Of a DNA stretch of 64,000 bases, positions 58,236 to 64,000 are shown in pieces. Both the position numbers and the translations under genes were made by a program. Every line of letters starts with the position of its first letter. The first letter of the stretch is position 1. The stretch is taken from NCBI RefSeq assembly GCF_000378065.1, contig NZ_KB899154.1:17827-81826 (forward strand). Reading direction: 5' to 3'. This DNA comes from Porphyromonas gulae DSM 15663. GTDB taxonomy: Bacteria; Bacteroidota; Bacteroidia; Bacteroidales; Porphyromonadaceae. Below the pieces are notes generated by a model that had not been told where the DNA came from, did not search any database, and was given only the letters and a program-made list of their open reading frames with translations.

Positions 58236-60413
58236 ATGATGAAAAAGAGTGCTGCCACTTCTTCAGCCTGCAACGGCTGTCCCGCACACAGCGGAAATAA
58301 ACTACGGCGCTTGGGCACCGATGCGGAACGATACGACTTTACCATCGCCCTTGCCGGCAACCCCAATACGGGCAAGAGCACGGTATTCAATGCTCTGACC
58401 GGCCTCAAACAACATACGGGCAACTGGCCGGGGAAAACGGTAGAGAAAGCCGAAGGTGCATTCTCGTATGCCGGCTCTTCATACAAGATAGTGGATCTTC
58501 CGGGCACCTATTCTCTCCTTTCTACTTCCGAGGATGAGGAGATCGCTCGCGACTTCATTCTCTTCGGCAAGCCCGATGTCACCCTCATCGTGGCGGATGC
58601 CACCCGACTGGAGCGGAATATGAATCTGATCCTGCAAATCCTCGAAATAACGGATCGTGCCGTCCTATGTGCCAATCTGATGGACGAAGCCGAACGGAAC
58701 GGCGTGCAGATCGACCTGAGAGGTCTCTCGCGCAGGCTGGGTATCCCTGTCGTAGGAGCCAGTGCACGTTCGGGCGAAGGCATATCCGATCTACTGTCGG
58801 CCCTGTCTGAGGTGGCCAAAGGGATTTATCGCTGTACTCCGCATCGGCTGACAAGCATCGGTACCGAAATAGATGCGAAGATCGATTCTTTGGCCGAATC
58901 CATCCGGCTCTTTCATCCCGATACACCCAATAGCAGATGGTTAGCTCTTCGCCTTACGGAGGGAGACCGACGGGTGGAGAATATGCTCTATGCCGATAAC
59001 GAAGCTCTGGCGGAGAAGCTGAAAGGAGAGGTGGACGAATTTCGCCGCAACTTCGGCGAAGACCTGCATGACCAGCTCTCGGAAGCACTCTATTCCGACG
59101 CCGGAAAAATATGCCAAGAAGTGGTCACTCAGGCCAACAAACGCGGAAGAACACCTCTGGATATTAAGATAGATCGCATCGTTACGAGCCGGAAGTGGGG
59201 TTTTCCCATCATGTTGCTCATGTTGGCCTTCGTACTGTGGATTACCATTGTAGGCTCCAACTATCCGTCCCAGTGGTTGAGCGACAGCCTTGTAGGTATT
59301 CTCCATCCCTTGCTGAAGACACGAGCTATGGATCTCCTGCCGGATTGGTTGAGCGGATTTCTCATCGATGGTGTCTACTTGGCTACGGCTTGGGTCGTAA
59401 GTGTCATGTTGCCGCCGATGGCCATTTTCTTTCCTCTCTTTACATTATTGGAAGACTTCGGTTTTCTTCCGCGAGTGGCATTCAATCTGGACGAACTCTT
59501 TCGTCGTTCGGGTGCGCACGGCAAGCAAGCTCTGACCATGACGATGGGCTTCGGCTGCAATGCGGCGGCAGTGATCAATACACGCATCATCGACAGCCAA
59601 AGGGAGAGACTGATAGCTATTCTGACCAACAACTTCTCTCTGTGCAACGGCCGTTGGCCTACGCAGATACTCCTTGCCACGGTCTTTCTCACGCCTGCCG
59701 TACCGGCCTATTTGCGTGGCGTGATCGGCATCGGGTCGGTCGTGGCCATCGCATTGCTGGGTATCGCTTTCATGTTTTTCTTCTCTTGGGTACTCTCTCG
59801 GACGCTGCTGCGAGGTCAAGTATCCACGTTCAATCTGGAGCTTCCACCCTACCGTCCGCCACAGTTTTGGCAGACGATCTATAAATCCATCGTAGACCGC
59901 ACACTCGTCGTTTTGTGGCGTGCCGTTGTCTTTGCTGCGCCGGCCGGTGCCCTTATCTGGCTCACCTGCAACATTCAAATCGGCGGAATCGGGATAGCCG
60001 AATATCTGATCGACCTGCTGGACGGCCCCGGGTGGCTGATGGGACTCAACGGTGTCATTCTGCTGGCCTATGTATTGGCTATTCCGGCCAATGAAATAGT
60101 GATACCCACGACCCTGATGCTGACCGTCCTGACTACGGGAATAGACGGAGGAGCCGGTGCCGGTGTCATGTTCGAAGCCGATGGTGCAGCCGAAACAGCA
60201 CGACTGTTCGAGGCCGGCGGTTGGACTATGCTGACGGGTATCAACCTCATGCTCTTCTGCCTGCTCCACAATCCTTGCAGCACCACCCTGTTCAACATAT
60301 ATAAAGAGACGGGGAGCCGGAAATGGACACTACTGGCAGCCTTGATTCCGCTTGCCACGGGTTTCGTTGTCACCGTAGCCGTGGCCTTTGTATGGCGGTT
60401 GGTCGGAGGATAA
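58236..60413 (+). CDS. feoB2: FeoB-type metal transporter, second copy (Mn/Fe)
   Basis: A 725-residue inner-membrane protein. A short Cys-containing N-terminus (CNGCPAHSG, residues 12-20) leads to the G-domain with G1 GNPNTGKST at 41-49 and G3 DLPGTYSLL. The transmembrane half contains the conserved [19 protein letters not shown]. There is no FeoA domain; one is instead fused to the upstream DtxR-type regulator. In P. gingivalis the FeoB beside this regulator (PG1043, recalled) is reported as FeoB2, involved in manganese accumulation. Transcribed with the regulator. Confidence 0.92.
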   Translation: MMKKSAATSSACNGCPAHSGNKLRRLGTDAERYDFTIALAGNPNTGKSTVFNALTGLKQHTGNWPGKTVEKAEGAFSYAGSSYKIVDLPGTYSLLSTSEDEEIARDFILFGKPDVTLIVADATRLERNMNLILQILEITDRAVLCANLMDEAERNGVQIDLRGLSRRLGIPVVGASARSGEGISDLLSALSEVAKGIYRCTPHRLTSIGTEIDAKIDSLAESIRLFHPDTPNSRWLALRLTEGDRRVENMLYADNEALAEKLKGEVDEFRRNFGEDLHDQLSEALYSDAGKICQEVVTQANKRGRTPLDIKIDRIVTSRKWGFPIMLLMLAFVLWITIVGSNYPSQWLSDSLVGILHPLLKTRAMDLLPDWLSGFLIDGVYLATAWVVSVMLPPMAIFFPLFTLLEDFGFLPRVAFNLDELFRRSGAHGKQALTMTMGFGCNAAAVINTRIIDSQRERLIAILTNNFSLCNGRWPTQILLATVFLTPAVPAYLRGVIGIGSVVAIALLGIAFMFFFSWVLSRTLLRGQVSTFNLELPPYRPPQFWQTIYKSIVDRTLVVLWRAVVFAAPAGALIWLTCNIQIGGIGIAEYLIDLLDGPGWLMGLNGVILLAYVLAIPANEIVIPTTLMLTVLTTGIDGGAGAGVMFEADGAAETARLFEAGGWTMLTGINLMLFCLLHNPCSTTLFNIYKETGSRKWTLLAALIPLATGFVVTVAVAFVWRLVGG

Positions 60414-60448
60414 GACCGAAAAAACTTTCCCAAACGAATTGCGATCGA

Positions 60449-62095
60449 ATGAATGATTTTCGCCCCAACCCTTCCCTCTTGTTGGAAACGAGCTGGGAGG
60501 TTTGCAATAAGCAGGGTGGTATATACACTGTGCTTACATCAAGGGCACACGAGATGATGAAACGCCACGAAGGACGTGTCATTTTCATAGGCCCCCTGCT
60601 AACGGAGCAGGAAGAATTACCCGCCGATTTTGAGAATACAGTCCCTGCCATCTTGGAGGATTGGCATCGCGATGCAGCACCTTCGCTGGACTTGCGATAC
60701 GTGTGCGGCAGCTGGCGAACTCCCGGTTCTCCCCCTGTAGTACTGGTGGACTTCGAGCCCCTGTACACACAGAAAGCAAAGCTCTACTATGAGATGTGGG
60801 AGCACTTCGGCATCCAAAGCGACAAGGGGTACGGCGACTATGACGAAGCCTCGCTCTTCGGCATTGCCGCAGCCCAAACGATGCACAGTCTGTGCGAATA
60901 CCTCTGCCCCGAAGACCAACCGGCCATAGGCATATTCAACGAATGGATGCTCGGCATGGGACTCCTCTACAGCAAGTGGAAAACGCCTCGTCTGAAAACG
61001 CTTTTCCTCACACATGCCACTACCACAGGGCGGTCTATCGCCGGCAACAACAAAGCTCTGTATGCATACATGCCGGGCTACAACGGCGATCAAATGGCAG
61101 CCGAACTCGGTGTGGAAGCCAAGCACGGGATAGAAAAGGCGGCGGCTCACCAATCGGATACCTTTGCCACGGTAAGCGAACTCACGGCCAAAGAATGCCG
61201 ACAGCTGCTCGAGCGCAATCCGATGGTACTGCCCAATGGATTCGAACCGAACTTCGTACCGCAAGGAGAAGAATACGAAAGGCGGCGCACCGAAGCGCGA
61301 AAGCGACTGCTCCACGTAGCAGAACATCTGACCGGCAAGCAACTGCCTGCCGACACTTTGCTGGTAGCGACGAGCGGACGCCACGAGTACAGGAACAAAG
61401 GTATCGACCTCTTCATCGATGCCATCTCCGATGCCGGACGATCAGGCAAACTTCGCACCCCGGCTTTGGCTTTCATCCTCGTGCCGGCATGGGTAGCCGG
61501 AGCACGTGCCGACCTGCAATATCTGCTGAATCATCCCAATCCGACGGAGTATAAGGAGAAACCGCTTCCCTATCCTTTCCTGACGCATTGGCTGTACGAC
61601 GTACAGGAGCAGACTATCTCGAAACGACTCGGCGAATCCGCCGGCAGTGCCGGAGAGGCCTCCTTCATCTTCGTCCCCTGTTACCTGAATCGGAAGGACG
61701 GCATCTTCGGTCTCAGCTACTACGATTTGCTCATCGGCATGGATCTGACCGTCTTTCCCTCCTACTATGAACCGTGGGGATATACGCCGCTGGAGAGCAT
61801 CGCCTTCGGTATCCCCACGGTGACGACCGACCTTTCGGGCTTCGGACTTTGGGCTATGCAGGAGTGCGGCAGCCGGGACGATTTCAGTACGGGCGTAGCC
61901 GTCATCAAGCGTACCGACGACAATTATGCAGAAGCCGTGCAATCCATCGCCGAGCTACTATGTCGTTGGCCGGCCGAAACTGCCGACCGAACGGTCTACC
62001 GGCAGGCAGCCATGCAAACGGCATCCCATGCAGAGTGGCGTCTGTTTTACGACCGGTATGAAGAAGCATACTCCGCATTGCTCAGCCGGGATTGA
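60449..62095 (+). CDS. Glycogen synthase (GT3-like)
   Basis: A 548-residue cytoplasmic glycosyltransferase from the ATG at 60449. LLLETSWEVCNKQGGIYTVL at the N-terminus is the GT3 (fungal/animal-type) glycogen synthase signature. The C-terminal donor-binding region has PSYYEPWGYTPLESIAFGIPTVTTDLSGFG, with the catalytic Glu of the E-x7-E motif. It extends alpha-1,4-glucan from UDP- or ADP-glucose. The frame is open into the end of feoB2, but translation from 60449, 36 nt after that gene, is preferred. Confidence 0.92.
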   Translation: MNDFRPNPSLLLETSWEVCNKQGGIYTVLTSRAHEMMKRHEGRVIFIGPLLTEQEELPADFENTVPAILEDWHRDAAPSLDLRYVCGSWRTPGSPPVVLVDFEPLYTQKAKLYYEMWEHFGIQSDKGYGDYDEASLFGIAAAQTMHSLCEYLCPEDQPAIGIFNEWMLGMGLLYSKWKTPRLKTLFLTHATTTGRSIAGNNKALYAYMPGYNGDQMAAELGVEAKHGIEKAAAHQSDTFATVSELTAKECRQLLERNPMVLPNGFEPNFVPQGEEYERRRTEARKRLLHVAEHLTGKQLPADTLLVATSGRHEYRNKGIDLFIDAISDAGRSGKLRTPALAFILVPAWVAGARADLQYLLNHPNPTEYKEKPLPYPFLTHWLYDVQEQTISKRLGESAGSAGEASFIFVPCYLNRKDGIFGLSYYDLLIGMDLTVFPSYYEPWGYTPLESIAFGIPTVTTDLSGFGLWAMQECGSRDDFSTGVAVIKRTDDNYAEAVQSIAELLCRWPAETADRTVYRQAAMQTASHAEWRLFYDRYEEAYSALLSRD

Positions 62096-62163
62096 TGACA
62101 ATCGATAATGAAAAAAACGCATCTTTGTAGTCCATTCCACGAACAAACAGCTATTACAAGACA

Positions 62164-63117
62164 ATGATACCGAACATACTGCTTCTAATCCTCGGATTGC
62201 TCTTAGTCGTTGGCGGAGCCAATTTCCTCACCGATGGCGCAGCCTCCATTGCCAAGCGATTCCGGCTCTCGGACTTGGTCATCGGCCTTACCGTACTGGC
62301 CTTCGGCACATCGGCACCCGAACTCACCGTCAGTCTGATGGCAGCTCTGAAAGGAAGTGCCGATATAGCTATCGGCAACGTCATCGGGAGCAATATCTTC
62401 AACATTCTGGCCATCGTGGGAGTTACGGCCCTGATCATACCGCTGGCCATGTCGAACAGTACGATCCGTATCGAAATCCCCCTGACCATCCTCTCCTCCG
62501 CGGTCTTGTTTTTCATGGCCAACGACCGTCTCTTCGACATGGCCGGAGAGAATGTGATCACCCGTACCGAAGGCTTCGTGCTGCTGGCTTTCTTCCTGAT
62601 ATTTCTATTCTACACCTTCAATATGTCCAAAGGGGAAGAATCCCCCGGACAGGTAAGGCTGTTTGGCCTCCCCCTATCCATAATAATGGTAATAGGCGGT
62701 CTGGCAGCTCTCGTCTTCGGGGGCGATCTGTTCGTGGACAATGCAGCCATGCTTGCTGCACAGATGGGCATAAGCGAATCGGTTGTCGCCATCACCATAG
62801 TAGCGGGAGGAACTTCTCTGCCCGAATTGGTCACCAGCGTGGTGGCTGCCATCAAGAAGCGTCCGGGCATGGCCATCGGCAATATCGTCGGTAGCAACCT
62901 CTTCAACATCCTGCTCATCCTCGGAGTCAGTGCATCCATCAGCCCCATAAGGATCCAAGGCATTACGGTCGTGGACTACGGGATCTTCATCCTTGCGACA
63001 ATCCTGCTCTATATTTTCGGTCTTTTCTTCGGCGACAAAACGATCAAACGCTTCGAAGGCAGCATCCTCCTATCGCTCTTCGTCTGCTATACGGTCTATC
63101 TGGTTATGACCGCCTAA
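62164..63117 (+). CDS. Calcium/sodium exchanger (CaCA family, YrbG-like)
   Basis: A 317-residue inner-membrane protein with ten helices in two inverted halves. Each half has the CaCA alpha repeat: GTSAPELTVSLMAALKG...GNVIGSNIFNI in the first and GGTSLPELVTSVVAAIKK...GNIVGSNLFNI in the second. It exchanges Ca2+ for Na+ or H+. It lies 68 nt after the glycogen synthase gene and 20 nt before argR. Confidence 0.95.
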   Translation: MIPNILLLILGLLLVVGGANFLTDGAASIAKRFRLSDLVIGLTVLAFGTSAPELTVSLMAALKGSADIAIGNVIGSNIFNILAIVGVTALIIPLAMSNSTIRIEIPLTILSSAVLFFMANDRLFDMAGENVITRTEGFVLLAFFLIFLFYTFNMSKGEESPGQVRLFGLPLSIIMVIGGLAALVFGGDLFVDNAAMLAAQMGISESVVAITIVAGGTSLPELVTSVVAAIKKRPGMAIGNIVGSNLFNILLILGVSASISPIRIQGITVVDYGIFILATILLYIFGLFFGDKTIKRFEGSILLSLFVCYTVYLVMTA

Positions 63118-63137
63118 AGAAAACTATACGGGGAAAA

Positions 63138-63602
63138 ATGCGAAAGAAAAGGCTCGATGCCATCCGTCGGCATATCCTGCGAGGGGAAATCTCCACTCAA
63201 GAGAAGTTGCAAACAGCCTTACTGTCCGAAGGCATTTCCGTATCGCAGGGCACACTTTCGCGTGATCTGGAGCTCCTCGGCATAGAAAAATCGACTTCGC
63301 CTTCGGGGGGAAAAGTGTACAGTCTGCCCCAAGACAGTCGTCCACCCTCCCCTCGCGGTGAACTTCGCATCGGACGCACCGAAGGGTTTATCGGACTGGC
63401 CAATGCAGGAGAGACGCTCCTGCTCAATACGGTCGAAGGCCATGCAACCCGCATCGCATCGGAAATAGAGGAGCTGTCTGCGCCCGAAGTGGCGAATGTA
63501 TTCTTCGGCCCAACACACATCGTTGTCATCGGACAGAAAGGAACCACGCGTCAGGCTTTGCTCTGCGCCATTGCTCCGGCCGTTCCCGAAGTCCTCCGCT
63601 GA
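63138..63602 (+). CDS. argR: ArgR-type arginine-responsive regulator
   Basis: A 154-residue regulator. The N-terminal winged HTH (about 1-70; RLDAIRRHILRGEISTQEKLQTALLSEGISVSQGTLSRDLELLGIEK) has the SQxTLSRDL recognition-helix pattern of ArgR/AhrC. The C-terminal oligomerisation and arginine-binding domain (about 80-154) has the TRIASEIEEL helix and VVIGQKGTTRQ segment; the usual GTxAGDDT motif is modified, so arginine binding is uncertain. It represses arginine synthesis or controls catabolism in other bacteria. Its operator targets here are not visible. Confidence 0.85.
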   Translation: MRKKRLDAIRRHILRGEISTQEKLQTALLSEGISVSQGTLSRDLELLGIEKSTSPSGGKVYSLPQDSRPPSPRGELRIGRTEGFIGLANAGETLLLNTVEGHATRIASEIEELSAPEVANVFFGPTHIVVIGQKGTTRQALLCAIAPAVPEVLR

Positions 63603-63645
63603 GAACCGACACGCCTCCTCTCGGCAAACCCACCCAAAAACGATT

Positions 63646-63697
63646 GTAGGCCGTTTCTTGCTTCCTGCACCGCTGCATGGAGCAAGAAACACCCTAC
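63646..63697. other. Long hairpin after argR
   Basis: GTTTCTTGCT pairs with AGCAAGAAAC, extended by TGTAGG/CCTACG outside and TGCA/TGCA inside. There is no T-run. It may terminate or stabilise the argR mRNA. Confidence 0.55.
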
Positions 63698-63739
63698 GAT
63701 GATACCCACAAATGACTGCTCTACAATGAATTACACCCA

Positions 63740-63828
63740 ATGTTGTCCTAAATAAATTATGAGTTAGGCGTAACCCGTTGAGTTATACAGCCCAACGAAA
63801 AAATAAGAATTTTAATCCCGCCTTTCCC
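63740..63828 (-). mobile_element. Probable end of an insertion sequence
   Basis: Non-coding DNA between the argR hairpin and the transposase stop codon, consistent with the 3' terminal part of an IS. The exact terminal inverted repeat and target duplication cannot be fixed because the other end is outside the window. Confidence 0.45.
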
Positions 63829-64000
63829 CTAATTGTTGTCATCTGGAGGCGGTTTGAAGGGTTCGTTAAGCCACTTTTCAAGATCAATTTTGGTAAAAGT
63901 GTTCAGCCTTAACGACACGACAAGGTTTGCCAGCCCCCATTTGTAACGAGCAGTATGCTTTAGCCAACAGAGTAGCAACATTGTTGTTAGGGCAGTCCAT
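63829..64000 (-). CDS. IS4-family (DUF4372-type) transposase, C-terminus only
   Basis: The minus-strand frame enters from the window edge and ends with TAG at 63829-63831, giving the last 56 residues. The pattern WTALTTMLLLCWLKHTA... followed by LRLNTFTKIDLEKWLNEPFKPP is typical of the C-terminus of Bacteroidota IS4 transposases with a DUF4372 N-terminal domain. The catalytic DDE residues lie outside the window. Confidence 0.75.
   Translation of the reverse strand, partial: WTALTTMLLLCWLKHTARYKWGLANLVVSLRLNTFTKIDLEKWLNEPFKPPPDDNN

Overview
The window reads as a chromosomal segment of a Porphyromonas species close to P. gingivalis. The gene set fits (O-antigen ligase, HcpR, two FeoB proteins, acetate kinase/Pta, a fused MurF-alanine racemase). 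Promoters are of the Bacteroidota type, with a -7 element TAnnTTTG, and there is little Shine-Dalgarno sequence. An intact heme catalase gene at 54.8-56.3 kb argues against P. gingivalis itself, which is classically catalase-negative, and for a catalase-positive relative such as P. gulae. The species call is inference.

Layout. 0-1.3 kb: end-truncated phospholipase D-like gene. 1.4-5.4 kb: DUF4332 protein, FeoA-FeoB fusion (feoB1) with its small Cys-rich partner, and a PH-domain membrane protein. 5.4-7.2 kb: decayed region with a 22-bp-period repeat array, a broken outer-membrane barrel gene and a cobalamin riboswitch with no obvious target. 7.2-12.7 kb: YidE-type transporter, a protein resembling part of the MetH activation domain, a His-rich CDF metal exporter, and phosphatidylethanolamine synthesis (psd-pssA). 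12.8-17.4 kb (minus): ackA-pta, DUF3108 protein and a TlpA-like lipoprotein. 17.6-22 kb: small protein, GSCFA protein, MurF-Alr fusion. 22-27 kb (minus): SAM methyltransferase downstream of two tandem tRNA-Arg genes, then an operon for N-acetylmuramic acid uptake, phosphorylation and ether cleavage. 27-40 kb: large DUF5686 outer-membrane protein, rarA, trmN, rpoN-murF (minus), panD, ffh, folD and a MATE exporter. 40-43.5 kb: clpB and an exported flavodoxin.

43.6-46.1 kb is an AT-rich accessory patch. It holds a TIR-SIR2 fusion protein, two NAD-consuming domain types in one polypeptide, which is the best candidate for a poorly described anti-phage system. It follows a 22-bp-period repeat element whose inverted partner lies at 54.4-54.7 kb. 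46.2-53.6 kb: hcp with an apparent HcpR operator, convergent hcpR-merR, the O-antigen ligase waaL, a lipoprotein, an MCE/MlaD protein and an amidase. 53.7-53.9 kb: SRP RNA plus tRNA-Thr in one short transcript, followed by a small orphan transcript. 54.8-56.8 kb: catalase and a flavodoxin-like protein. 57.3-63.6 kb: DtxR-FeoA regulator, feoB2, a GT3-like glycogen synthase, a CaCA exchanger and an ArgR-type regulator. The right edge cuts into an IS4/DUF4372-type transposase.

Themes: metal homeostasis (two FeoB systems, one CDF exporter), cell-envelope building and recycling (murF, murF-alr, murQ operon, amidase, waaL, psd/pssA), nitrosative/oxidative stress (hcp/hcpR, catalase, flavodoxins), and an unusual number of intergenic minisatellites, all with a 22- or 23-bp period.
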